DNA of 64,000 nucleotides, from positions 62,001 to 126,000 of the forward strand of contig CAVVXS010000005.1 of assembly GCA_963752225.1 (NCBI GenBank), given 5' to 3'. Shown piece after piece: positions 49,754-58,262 of the stretch (the stretch's first letter is position 1; every line of letters begins with the position of its first letter). Under the pieces are notes generated by a model that was given only the letters and a program-made list of their open reading frames with translations, made no database searches and was not told where the DNA came from. This DNA comes from JBBROS01 sp963752225. GTDB lineage: Bacteria; Pseudomonadota; Alphaproteobacteria; Acetobacterales; Acetobacteraceae. The position numbers and the translations under genes are program-made.

Positions 49754-50902
49754 ATGCGCCGGCATCTTGCCATGCTGCTTCTTGCCGCGACCGTGCTGGC
49801 TCCGGCCGCCGCGCGGGCGCAGGTCAAGATCGGCGTCACCATCTCCACCACCGGCCCGGCTGCCAGCCTCGGGGTGCCGCAGCGCAACTCGATCGCGCTC
49901 ATGCCGACCGAGGTGGCCGGGCAGAAGATCGAGTGGATCGTGCTCGACGACGGCGCCGACAGCACCCGCGCGGTCGCCAACGCCCGCAAGCTGATCGACG
50001 AGAACGACATCGACGCGCTGATCGGCAGCAGCACGACCCCGGCCTCGCTGGCGTTGATCGACGTCGCGGCCGAGAAGCACGTGCCGATGATCACGCTCGC
50101 GGCCAGCGCCCGGCTGATCGAGCCGATGGACCCGGCGCGGCATTGGGTGTTCAAGACGCCGCAGAACGACAGCCTGATGGCCGACGCGATCGCCGCCCAT
50201 ATGGCGGCCAGCGGCGTGAAGACCGTCGGGTTCATCGGCTTCAACGACGCCTATGGCGACGGCTGGCTGACGGAGGCCAAGCGGGCGTTCGCGGCGAAAA
50301 ACATCCAGATCGTGGCCGTCGAGAAATACGCCCGCAACGACACCAGCGTCACCGGCCAAGTGCTGAAGCTGGTGGCCGCCAAGCCCGACGCGGTGCTGAT
50401 CGCCGGCGCCGGCACCCCGGCCGCCTTGCCGCAGAAGGCGCTGCATGAGCGCGGCTATGCCGGCCGCTACTATCAGACGCACGGCATCGCCAACGCTGAC
50501 TTCCTCCGCGTCGGGGCCAAGGATGTGGAGGGCACCGTGCTGCCCGCCGGGCCGATCCTGGTCGCGTCCCAGCTGCCGGACACCAATCCGATCAAGGCGA
50601 TCGCGTCCGACTACGTGAAGAAATACGAAGCAGCGCAGGGCACCGGCACCGTCGCTACCTTCGGCGCCCATGCCTACGACGCCGGCATCCTGCTCGAGCA
50701 GGCGATCCCGGTCGCGTTGAAGGCCGCCAAGCCCGGCACGCCGGAGTTCCGCTCGGCGCTGCGCGACGCGATCGAGAACGAGCATGGCGTGGTGCTGACC
50801 CACGGCGTCGCCACCATGTCGCCGACCGACCATAACGGCTTCGACGACCGCGCCCGGGTGATGGTCGAGATCAAGAACGGCGCCTGGAAGCTGCTGCCCT
50901 GA
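49754..50902 (+). CDS. livK: Branched-chain amino acid type (Liv) ABC substrate-binding protein
   Basis: A 382-residue periplasmic binding protein of the Peripla_BP_6 class. Signal peptide (RRHLAMLLLAATVLAPAAARAQ), then KIGVTISTTGPAASLGVPQRN, DDGADSTRAVANARKLI and GSSTTPASLALIDVA, typical for this family. It heads an operon with two permease components and two ATPase domains. Despite the name, such systems often carry aromatic compounds; the neighbouring pobA and ThDP genes support that reading here, without proving it. Confidence 0.92.
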   Translation: MRRHLAMLLLAATVLAPAAARAQVKIGVTISTTGPAASLGVPQRNSIALMPTEVAGQKIEWIVLDDGADSTRAVANARKLIDENDIDALIGSSTTPASLALIDVAAEKHVPMITLAASARLIEPMDPARHWVFKTPQNDSLMADAIAAHMAASGVKTVGFIGFNDAYGDGWLTEAKRAFAAKNIQIVAVEKYARNDTSVTGQVLKLVAAKPDAVLIAGAGTPAALPQKALHERGYAGRYYQTHGIANADFLRVGAKDVEGTVLPAGPILVASQLPDTNPIKAIASDYVKKYEAAQGTGTVATFGAHAYDAGILLEQAIPVALKAAKPGTPEFRSALRDAIENEHGVVLTHGVATMSPTDHNGFDDRARVMVEIKNGAWKLLP

Positions 50903-50937
50903 GCGCCGCTGCGGCCGGCCCGGCGTGACCGGCCGCG

Positions 50938-51972
50938 ATGGACGCGGACATCCTCCTGATCCTGCTGCAGGACGGCATCACGAACGGCGCCATCTACGCG
51001 CTCCTGGCGTTGAGCCTGGTGCTGGTGTTCGCGGTGACGCGGGTGATCCTGATCCCGCAGGGCGAGTTGGTGGCCTATGGCGCGCTGACCTACGCCGCGA
51101 TCGCCGATGGCCGCGTCCCGGGCAGCATTGTCCTCGTGCTGGCGCTCGGCCTCGCCGCGTTTCTGGCGGGCCTGCTCGCTGAACGGCACACGCTGCGCCG
51201 GTCCGTCCTCGCGGAACTGGCCGTCGAGACGCTGGCCGTGCCCGCGGTCGCCGCCGGGCTGGTGCTGGTCCTGGCACCCGGAAAGCCCGGTGTGCTGGTG
51301 TCCGCGCTGCTGACGCTGGCGGTGGTGACGCCGATGGCGCCTTGCCTGTATCGGCTGGCGTTCCAGCCGCTGGCGGAAGCCTCGGTGCTGGTGCTGCTGA
51401 TCGCGAGCCTCGGCGTGCATCTGGCCCTCGTCGGCCTCGGCCTCGTGTTCTTCGGCCCGGAAGGTTACCGGGCGCCGGGCTTTTCCGAGGCGCGGTTCGC
51501 GCTGGGGCCGCTCACGGTTCCTGGGCAGGCGATCTGGATCGTCGGCGTGACGCTCGCCCTGATGGCGGCGCTGGCGCTGTTCTTCGACCGCACGCTCGCC
51601 GGCAAGGCGCTGCGGGCCACCGCGGTGAACCGGCTCGGCGCCCGGCTGGTCGGCATCGCGACGGCGCTTTCGGGCCGCATCGCTTTCACGATGGCCGGCG
51701 CCATCGGCTGCCTGTCCGGCATCCTGATCGCCCCGCTCACCACCGTTTATTACGACAGCGGCTTCCTGATTGGTCTGAAGGGGTTCGTTGCTGCGATCGT
51801 CGGCGGGCTGGTCAGCTACCCGCTGGCCGCCCTGGCCGCGATCCTGGTCGGCTGCGTCGAGAGCCTGTCCTCGTTCTACGCCAGCGCCTTCAAGGAGGTG
51901 ATCGTCTTCACCGTTATCATCCCCGTCCTGCTGTGGCGCTCGCTGCGCGCCCCGGTGGATGCGGAGGAATGA
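50938..51972 (+). CDS. livH: Liv-type ABC transporter permease (LivH)
   Basis: A 344-residue membrane protein with about nine helices. Family features: LQDGITNGAIYALLALSLVLVFAVTRVILIPQGELVAYGALTY at the N-terminus and DRTLAGKALRATAVNRLGARLVGI in the cytoplasmic loop that contacts the ATPase. The stop overlaps the next gene (ATGA). It is longer than typical LivH (about 290), due to an extended region between about residues 60 and 110. Part of the LivK-H-MG-F operon. Confidence 0.92.
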   Translation: MDADILLILLQDGITNGAIYALLALSLVLVFAVTRVILIPQGELVAYGALTYAAIADGRVPGSIVLVLALGLAAFLAGLLAERHTLRRSVLAELAVETLAVPAVAAGLVLVLAPGKPGVLVSALLTLAVVTPMAPCLYRLAFQPLAEASVLVLLIASLGVHLALVGLGLVFFGPEGYRAPGFSEARFALGPLTVPGQAIWIVGVTLALMAALALFFDRTLAGKALRATAVNRLGARLVGIATALSGRIAFTMAGAIGCLSGILIAPLTTVYYDSGFLIGLKGFVAAIVGGLVSYPLAALAAILVGCVESLSSFYASAFKEVIVFTVIIPVLLWRSLRAPVDAEE

Positions 51973-53726
51973 CCCGGTTGCTTCCCGCGCTGGCGCTCGC
52001 CGCCTGGCTGTGCCTGCCGCTGCTGCCGGTGCCGAACTTCTCCATCACGCTGGCCAACTACGCCGGGATTGCCGCGGTGGTCGCGACCGGGCTCGTGGTG
52101 CTGACCGGCTTTGGCGGCATGACGTCGTTCGGCCAGGCCACGTTCATGGGGTTCGGCGCCTACACCACGGCGCTCCTGACCACGTCGGCCGGGTGGTCGC
52201 CTTGGTTCAGCCTGCCGGTGGCGCTGGCGGTGAGCGGGGTCGCCGCCCTGCTGATCGGCGCGATCACCTTGCGCCTGTCCGGGCACTATCTGGCGCTGGG
52301 CACCATCGCCTGGTCGGTTAGCCTCTACTACGTGTTTGCGAACCTCGACTTGTTCGGCCGCAACGACGGCATTTCCGGCATCCCGCCGCTTCGTGTGGGC
52401 GAGGTGACGCTGGTGTCGAGCCGGGCGTTCTTCGTCGTGGTCTGGGTGGGGGTCGGCCTTGCGCTGCTGCTGACCCGCAACCTGCTCGACAGCCGCGCCG
52501 GCCGGGCGATTCGGGCGTTGCGCGGCGGCGCCGGGGCGGCGGCGAGCTTCGGCGTCGATTTGCCGCGCACCCGGCTCCTCGCCTTTACCTATGCCGCGGT
52601 GCTGGCGGGCTTGGCCGGCTGGCTTTACGCGCACATGCAGCGGAGCGTGAACCCGACCCCGTTCGGCCTCAACGCCAGTATCGAGTATCTGCTGATGGCG
52701 GTCATCGGCGGCGCCGCCAGCCTGCCCGGCGCATTGCTCGGCGCCGGCCTGGTCACGGTGCTGAACGACCAGCTGCAGAACATCCTGCCCCGCCTGTTCG
52801 GCAGCGCCGGCAATTACGAGACGATCGTGTTCGGCATCGTCCTGGTCGCGATCCTGCAAGCGGCACCGGACGGGCTTTGGCCGCTGCTCCGACGCCGCGT
52901 CCGCGTCCGGCCCCGCCCGATCGCGGACGCGCCGCCGCTTCCCCGCCGCGCCTTGCCGGCCTCCGGCACGAATGTGCTGCAGGTGACGGCACTTCGGAAA
53001 ACCTTCGGCGGCTTGGTCGCGGTCAACGACGTGTCGTTCCACCTCGACGCCGGCGAGATCGTCGGACTGATCGGTCCGAACGGCGCCGGCAAGAGCACCA
53101 CCTTCGACCTCCTGACCGGCGTCACCCGGCCGGCGGCCGGCGCGATCCGCATCCTTGGCCACGACCTCGGCGCGCATGGCACGCCGGGGGCGGTGGCCCG
53201 GCTCGGCGTCGCCCGCAGCTTCCAGCACGTGAAGCTGGTGCCCGGCATGACGGTGCTGGAGAACGTGGCGCTCGGCGCCCACCGCCGCGGCCGCGCCGGC
53301 GCGCTCGCCGCCCTGCTCCGCCTCGACCGCGCCGAGGAAGCCGCCTTGTTCGCCGAGGTCGCGCGGCAGATCGAGCGCACCGGCCTCGGGTCCGACCGCG
53401 ACCGTCCGGCCGACAGCCTTTCGCTCGGCGCGCAACGTGTGGTCGAGATCGCCCGCGCCCTCTGCCTCGACCCGGCGCTGTTGCTGCTCGACGAGCCGGC
53501 CGCCGGGCTGCGGCATGCGGAGAAGCAGGACCTGGCCGCGCTGCTGCGCCGGCTGCAGGCCGAGGGTGTCACGATCCTGCTGGTCGAGCACGACATGGAT
53601 TTCGTCATGGGCCTGGCCGGCCGGCTGGTGGTGATGGAGTTCGGCACCAAGCTCGCCGAGGGTGCCGCGGCGGCGATCCGCACCGATCAAAGGGTGATCG
53701 AGGCCTATCTGGGCGCCCCGGCGTGA
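51969..53726 (+). CDS. Fused LivM permease and LivG ATPase
   Basis: A 585-residue fusion. Residues about 1-310 are the LivM permease (FGGMTSFGQATFMGFGAYTTALL and AIRALRGGAGAAASFGVDLPRTRLLAF, the ATPase-contact loop). A Pro/Arg linker (about 310-335) leads to the LivG ATPase (337-585) with Walker A GPNGAGKS at 369-376, signature SLGAQRVVEIARAL, Walker B LLLLDEPAAGL and the H-loop LLVEHDMDFVM. Usually these are two genes. ATG 51969 overlaps livH (ATGA); the stop overlaps livF (GTGA). The fused complex would have LivF as the second ATPase. Confidence 0.93.
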   Translation: MTRLLPALALAAWLCLPLLPVPNFSITLANYAGIAAVVATGLVVLTGFGGMTSFGQATFMGFGAYTTALLTTSAGWSPWFSLPVALAVSGVAALLIGAITLRLSGHYLALGTIAWSVSLYYVFANLDLFGRNDGISGIPPLRVGEVTLVSSRAFFVVVWVGVGLALLLTRNLLDSRAGRAIRALRGGAGAAASFGVDLPRTRLLAFTYAAVLAGLAGWLYAHMQRSVNPTPFGLNASIEYLLMAVIGGAASLPGALLGAGLVTVLNDQLQNILPRLFGSAGNYETIVFGIVLVAILQAAPDGLWPLLRRRVRVRPRPIADAPPLPRRALPASGTNVLQVTALRKTFGGLVAVNDVSFHLDAGEIVGLIGPNGAGKSTTFDLLTGVTRPAAGAIRILGHDLGAHGTPGAVARLGVARSFQHVKLVPGMTVLENVALGAHRRGRAGALAALLRLDRAEEAALFAEVARQIERTGLGSDRDRPADSLSLGAQRVVEIARALCLDPALLLLDEPAAGLRHAEKQDLAALLRRLQAEGVTILLVEHDMDFVMGLAGRLVVMEFGTKLAEGAAAAIRTDQRVIEAYLGAPA

Positions 53727-54439
53727 CGCTGCTTGCGGTGGAGGGCCTCGACGTCGCCTATGGCGGCATCGCGGCGGTGCACGACGCTCGGCTGCGCATC
53801 GAGCCTGGTGAGATCGTCACCGTGATCGGCCCGAACGGCGCCGGCAAGACAACTCTGCTCAATGCCATCATGGGCGTGCATCCCGGCCGTGGCACGGTGC
53901 GCTTCGCCGGCCGCGACCTCGGCCGGCTGTCGATCGAGGACCGGGTCCGCGCCGGGCTCGGCCTGGTGCCGGAGCGGCGCGAGCTGTTCCCGACCATGTC
54001 GGTCGAGGACAACCTCCGCCTCGGCTTCTTCCGCCACCGCTCGCAGGGCAGGGCGGCGGCCAAGGCGGCGCTGGAGGACGTATACACGTTGTTTCCCCGC
54101 CTGCTGGAACGCCGCACCCAGCACGCCGGCACGCTCAGCGGCGGCGAGCGGCAGATGCTGGCGACCGGCCGCGCGCTGATGGGCCGCCCCGACCTGCTGA
54201 TGCTCGACGAGCCGAGCCTTGGTCTCGCGCCGCTGATCGTGCGCGATGTTTTTGCGATGATTTCCGGGTTGCGAGACCGTGGATGCGCGGTGCTGCTGGT
54301 GGAGCAGAATGCCCGCGCCGCGCTGCGCATCGCCGATCGCGGCTACGTGCTCGAGACCGGCCGGGTGACGCTCGAGGGGGCGGCCGCGGACCTCGCATCG
54401 GACACGCGGGTTGTGCAAACCTACCTCGGAGGAGTGTAA
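53723..54439 (+). CDS. livF: Liv-type ABC transporter ATP-binding protein (LivF)
   Basis: A 238-residue ATPase with Walker A GPNGAGKTT, a Q-loop in ERRELFPTMSVEDNLRLG, signature TLSGGERQMLATGRALM, Walker B LLMLDEPSLGLAP and H-loop VLLVEQNARAALR. The C-terminal GYVLETGRVTLEGAAADL is typical for LivF. GTG 53723 overlaps the previous stop by 4 nt. The S9 peptidase starts 3 nt after its stop, so may be co-transcribed. Confidence 0.94.
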   Translation: MTLLAVEGLDVAYGGIAAVHDARLRIEPGEIVTVIGPNGAGKTTLLNAIMGVHPGRGTVRFAGRDLGRLSIEDRVRAGLGLVPERRELFPTMSVEDNLRLGFFRHRSQGRAAAKAALEDVYTLFPRLLERRTQHAGTLSGGERQMLATGRALMGRPDLLMLDEPSLGLAPLIVRDVFAMISGLRDRGCAVLLVEQNARAALRIADRGYVLETGRVTLEGAAADLASDTRVVQTYLGGV

Positions 54440-54442
54440 CCC

Positions 54443-56488
54443 GTGCCCGACCTCCGCCCCACGATCGACGCCCCGGACGACGATCCCTACCTCTGGCTCG
54501 AGGAGGTGGACGGTGCGCCCGCCCTTGAATGGGTCGAGGCGCAGAACGCCGCGACCCTGGCCCGGCTCGCGGACGCCGGGTTCGCCGCCGACCGCGACGC
54601 CCTCGCGTCGATCCTGGACCGGCCCGACAACATCCCGCACGTCACCAGGCGCGGCGGCCTGCTGTATAATTTCTGGCGCGACGCCGAACATCCGCGCGGG
54701 CTGTGGCGGCGCACGACCACCGCGTCCTACCGCACCGAGGCGCCGGACTGGGCCGTGCTGCTCGACGTCGATGCGCTGGCGGCCGCCGAGGGCGAGGACT
54801 GGGTTTGGGGCGGAGCGGCGACGCTGATGCCGCTGCACGACCGCGCCCTCGTCCGCCTGTCGCGCGGCGGCGCCGATGCGGTGGTGCTGCGGGAGTTCGA
54901 CCTCGCTTCGGGCCGTTTCGTGCCGGACGGGTACAACCTTCCCGAGGCCAAGGGCGGCGCCGGCTGGATCGATCGCGACACGCTGCTGCTGGTCTCGGCG
55001 TTCGGGCCGGGCAACGCGACCGAGTCCGGCTACGCCCGCACCGTCCGGCTGTGGCGGCGCGGCGCCGACCCGCTCGCGGCCCCGGTGCTGTTCGAGGTCA
55101 CGCCCGACCGGATGAGCGCCTGGGGCGGCTACGACCGCAGCCATGACCAGCTCTTCTTCGTCGCCCAGCTCGGCTTCTACGACTCCGAGATTTGGATCGG
55201 CGACCGCACCGGTCCGACGCAGCGCCTCGAGGTGCCGTCCGACGCCGCGGCGACGTGGGACCGCGGCTGGCTCGCGATCCGCACCCGCACGCCCTGGACC
55301 GTCGGCGACGAGACCTATGAGCCCGACACGGTGCTCGGCATCGCGCTCGCCGACTTCCTCACCGGCGACCGCGACTTCGTGGTGCTATTCACGCCGGAGC
55401 CGCGGGTGGCGCTTCAAGGGATGCACTGGAGCGGCGGCAAGCTGGTGCTCTCGATGCTGGACAATCTCCGCCCGGTCCACCTGGTTTCGTGCCCGGCGGC
55501 GGACTGGGCGATCGCGCCGCTCGACGACCTGCCGGCGATCGGCACCGTCAACGTTTGGCCGCTCGACGCCGACGAGGACGAGGCGGACGGCACCCTGCTC
55601 GCGATGGTTGCGACCCCGGTGTCGCCGCCCGCTCTGCTGATGCTGGAGCCCGGCGCCACGCCTGCGTTGCTGAAGCGGGCGCCGCGCACCTTCGACCCGC
55701 ACGGGGCGGCCGTCACCCAGCACGAGGCGGTCTCGGCCGATGGCGAGCGCATCCCTTACGTCCAGGTCGGCCCGCCCGGAGAGACCGGCGAGGCGCCGGT
55801 GTTCATGACCGGCTATGGCGGGTTCCGCATCCCGATGCTGCCCGGCTACAACGCCCGGCTCGGCAAGCTGTGGCTCGAGCGCGGCGGCACCGTGGTCACC
55901 GCCGGACTGCGCGGCGGCGGCGAGTTCGGCACCTGGTGGCACGATGCCGGGCGGCTGGCCAACAAGCCGCGCAGCCACGACGATTTCGCCGCCGTCGCCG
56001 CCGACCTCGTCGCCCGCGGCGTGACCCGGCCGGGCCGCATCGCGGCCGAAGGCGGCTCCAATGGCGGCCTGCTGATCGCCAACATGCTGACCCGCTTTCC
56101 CGAGCGGTTCGGTGCCTTGTTCTGCACCATCCCGCTGATCGACATGCGCCGGTTCCACAAGCTGCTGGCCGGGGCGAGTTGGATCGCCGAGTACGGCAAC
56201 CCCGACCGCCCCGAGGACTGGGCGTTCATTCGCGCTTTCTCCGCCTATCATGCAGCCGAGCCGGGCCGGCCCTACCCGCCGATCCTGATCGCCACCACCC
56301 GCAAGGACGACCGCGTCCACCCCGGCCATGCCCGCAAGATGGCCGCCAAGCTGCAAGCGCTCGGCTACGACGCGCTATTCCACGAACCCGGCGCCGGCGG
56401 CCATGGTTATGGCAAGAACAACGCCGAAGTCGCCGCGTTCAGCGCGCTAGGCCTCCGCTTCCTGCGCCAAGCAATCGGGTGGCAGTGA
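54443..56488 (+). CDS. Prolyl oligopeptidase family serine peptidase (S9)
   Basis: A 681-residue peptidase with a beta-propeller N-terminal part beginning DDDPYLWLEEVDGAPALEWVEAQN (typical of S9A) and a C-terminal alpha/beta hydrolase domain. Catalytic triad: Ser in GGSNGGLLIANM (about residue 538), Asp in TRKDDRVHPGHA (about 622) and His in GAGGHGYGK (about 654). Starts at GTG 54443, 3 nt after the livF stop. No signal peptide, so it acts in the cytosol, perhaps on short peptides. It is followed by a palindromic repeat. Confidence 0.92.
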   Translation: MPDLRPTIDAPDDDPYLWLEEVDGAPALEWVEAQNAATLARLADAGFAADRDALASILDRPDNIPHVTRRGGLLYNFWRDAEHPRGLWRRTTTASYRTEAPDWAVLLDVDALAAAEGEDWVWGGAATLMPLHDRALVRLSRGGADAVVLREFDLASGRFVPDGYNLPEAKGGAGWIDRDTLLLVSAFGPGNATESGYARTVRLWRRGADPLAAPVLFEVTPDRMSAWGGYDRSHDQLFFVAQLGFYDSEIWIGDRTGPTQRLEVPSDAAATWDRGWLAIRTRTPWTVGDETYEPDTVLGIALADFLTGDRDFVVLFTPEPRVALQGMHWSGGKLVLSMLDNLRPVHLVSCPAADWAIAPLDDLPAIGTVNVWPLDADEDEADGTLLAMVATPVSPPALLMLEPGATPALLKRAPRTFDPHGAAVTQHEAVSADGERIPYVQVGPPGETGEAPVFMTGYGGFRIPMLPGYNARLGKLWLERGGTVVTAGLRGGGEFGTWWHDAGRLANKPRSHDDFAAVAADLVARGVTRPGRIAAEGGSNGGLLIANMLTRFPERFGALFCTIPLIDMRRFHKLLAGASWIAEYGNPDRPEDWAFIRAFSAYHAAEPGRPYPPILIATTRKDDRVHPGHARKMAAKLQALGYDALFHEPGAGGHGYGKNNAEVAAFSALGLRFLRQAIGWQ

Positions 56489-56489
56489 T

Positions 56490-56534
56490 GCGGGTCTGGG
56501 GGCGCCGCCCCCAGCGGGTAAGGGCAGAGCCCTC
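56490..56534 (+). repeat. Palindromic intergenic repeat, copy D
   Basis: GCGGGTCTGGGGGCGCCGCC(CCC) with perfect GGGGGCG/CGCCCCC arms, then a second small hairpin AGGGCAGAGCCCT. It sits between the S9 peptidase stop and the ccmI stop (convergent genes) and could help block converging transcription. Confidence 0.65.
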
Positions 56535-56537
56535 GAT

Positions 56538-57248
56538 CTAAGGCCGCGCCAAGCGCAGCCGCTCCTCCACCGCCTCCCGCCAAGGCGCATCCTTCGGCGC
56601 CGCCGCAAGCGCCCGACGCAACAGTGCCTCGCTGCTGGACGATAAGCCGCCATCGGCCCGTTCTGCCGCCTGGGCCGTGCGCACCGCCAGCACCGGATCG
56701 AATTTGCTGGCCAGCGCCGTTCGCCAGGCCTGCACCGCACCTGCGTCGTTGCCGCGGGCCTCCTCGACGTTGCCGAGCAGCACATAACCCTGCCGGGCCT
56801 GGTCGGTCGCCGGGTCGAGCGCGGCCAGGCGTTCCTTCAACTGCTCGATCAGCGCGGCGCCCTCGGTTGCCCGCTGCGCCTCCGCCGCGTCGCTGCCGGG
56901 CGTCACCGACGGCATCCCGGGCTGGCCGCCGACCAAGTACAGGCCGAGGGCTACCACCGGCACCACCACCAGCACCGCCAACACCGGCGCCCGCGAGCCC
57001 AGCCGCGTGCCGCCGTCCGGCAGTTCGGCCACCGCCAGCAGGCGCCGCTGCACCTCCAGCACCGCCGTCGCGTGCTCGGCCGGCAGGATGCGACCCTCGG
57101 CGAGGTCGCGGTCGAGCTCCGAAAGCTGGGACCGGTGCAGCGCCACCGCCATGTCGCGCGCGCCCCGGGCCGAAAGGTGGCGGTCCAGGGCGACCGCCAG
57201 CGGCGCCAAGGCCGCCACGGCCAGGAGGCCGATCGCAATCCAGATCAT
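56538..57248 (-). CDS. ccmI: c-type cytochrome biogenesis protein CcmI
   Basis: A 236-residue protein with two membrane helices (IWIAIGLLAVAALAPLAVAL and VLAVLVVVPVVALGLYLVGG) separated by a cytoplasmic helix pair (SQLSELDRDLAEGRILPAE), and a periplasmic TPR-like C-terminal part (YVLLGNVEEARGNDAGAVQAWRTAL). CcmI chaperones apocytochrome c to the ligase. It is the last gene of the ccm operon, 9 nt after ccmH. The periplasmic domain is shorter than in rhodobacters. Confidence 0.87.
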   Translation of the reverse strand: MIWIAIGLLAVAALAPLAVALDRHLSARGARDMAVALHRSQLSELDRDLAEGRILPAEHATAVLEVQRRLLAVAELPDGGTRLGSRAPVLAVLVVVPVVALGLYLVGGQPGMPSVTPGSDAAEAQRATEGAALIEQLKERLAALDPATDQARQGYVLLGNVEEARGNDAGAVQAWRTALASKFDPVLAVRTAQAAERADGGLSSSSEALLRRALAAAPKDAPWREAVEERLRLARP

Positions 57249-57257
57249 GCCTGTAGC

Positions 57258-57698
57258 CTAGCGTCCGGTCAGCTCGGCCAGGCGCGCCCGTTCCGCATCC
57301 GACAGCGGCGCCGGCCCCGCGACCCGGCGGCGACGCGCCAGCAGCACCGCCGCGAGCCCGGCGCCCACGGCAAGGATCGGCGACCCCCACAGCAGGGCGG
57401 TCACCGCGTTCATCGGCGGCCGCAAGCGCACGAAGTCGCCGTAGCGTGCCACCACCCAATCGGTTGTCTGGGCGTCGCTGTCGCCGGCCGCGATGCGCGC
57501 CCGGACGAGGTGGCGCAGATCCTTCGCCAGGTCAGCGTTGCTGTCCTCGATGCTCTCGTTCTGACACACCAGGCAGCGGAGCTGCCGTCCAACCGTCTCC
57601 GCCCGTTCCTCCTGCGCCCGGTCCGGAAGCATCTCGGCCGGGTCGCTGATGGCAAAGACCGGGCCGCTCAGCAGCAGCAGGACGAGCAGCAGCCTCAT
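57258..57698 (-). CDS. ccmH: Cytochrome c maturation thioredoxin-like subunit CcmH
   Basis: A 146-residue periplasmic protein anchored by a C-terminal helix. Signal peptide (RLLLVLLLLSGPVFAIS), then the invariant LRCLVCQNESI with Cys42 and Cys45, which reduces or holds apocytochrome cysteines for ligation with CcmF. The C-terminal helix is AVTALLWGSPILAVGAGLAAVLLA. Its start overlaps the ccmG stop (ATGA). Confidence 0.94.
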   Translation of the reverse strand: MRLLLVLLLLSGPVFAISDPAEMLPDRAQEERAETVGRQLRCLVCQNESIEDSNADLAKDLRHLVRARIAAGDSDAQTTDWVVARYGDFVRLRPPMNAVTALLWGSPILAVGAGLAAVLLARRRRVAGPAPLSDAERARLAELTGR

Positions 57699-58252
57699 GC
57701 CATCGCCTTCAGCAAGGGCCGTAACTGCTCGCGAGCGATATCAGACGTGATCGGCCCGGCCATGCGCCACCGAACCACGCCGTTCGCGTCGAGCAGGTAG
57801 CTTTCCGGCACGCCGTAAACGCCCCAATCGATTGCTACCCGTCCCGGCCGGTCCTCCGCGACCCGTGTATAGGGATTGCCGTGCTTGGCGATGAACCCGC
57901 CGGCGGCGGCCGCAGTGTCCTTGTAGGCGATGGCCCAGATCGGCAGGCCGTCTTTGGCGAGCGCCATCAGTTCCAGGTGCTCGATGACGCAGGGCACGCA
58001 CCAGCTGGCGAAGAAGTTGACCAGCAACGGCCGCTTCAGCGCCAGCAGGTCGCCGGCGCCGAAGCCGGGACCGTCGCCCATGCCGGGCAACTGGAAGTCG
58101 GGGACGCGCTTGCCGATGAGCTGGCTCGGCACGTCGTGCGGGTCGAACCGCCCGGCCTGCATCCGCCCCAGCACCGTCAGGAACCCGGCGCCGGCCACGG
58201 CCGCGAAGCCGAACGGCGCCAGCAGGAGGGCGCGCCGCCGGTCGATGATCAT
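57695..58252 (-). CDS. ccmG: Thiol:disulfide interchange protein CcmG (DsbE)
   Basis: A 185-residue membrane-anchored thioredoxin that reduces cysteines during cytochrome c maturation. One N-terminal helix (RRALLLAPFGFAAVAGAGFL), then VPDFQLPG and the active site WCVPC (Cys85, Cys88) in NFFASWCVPCVIEHLEL, and the cis-Pro loop YGVPESYLLD. It follows ccmF by 10 nt and overlaps ccmH. All catalytic features are present. Confidence 0.94.
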   Translation of the reverse strand: MIIDRRRALLLAPFGFAAVAGAGFLTVLGRMQAGRFDPHDVPSQLIGKRVPDFQLPGMGDGPGFGAGDLLALKRPLLVNFFASWCVPCVIEHLELMALAKDGLPIWAIAYKDTAAAAGGFIAKHGNPYTRVAEDRPGRVAIDWGVYGVPESYLLDANGVVRWRMAGPITSDIAREQLRPLLKAMA

Positions 58253-58262
58253 CGGCGCACCA

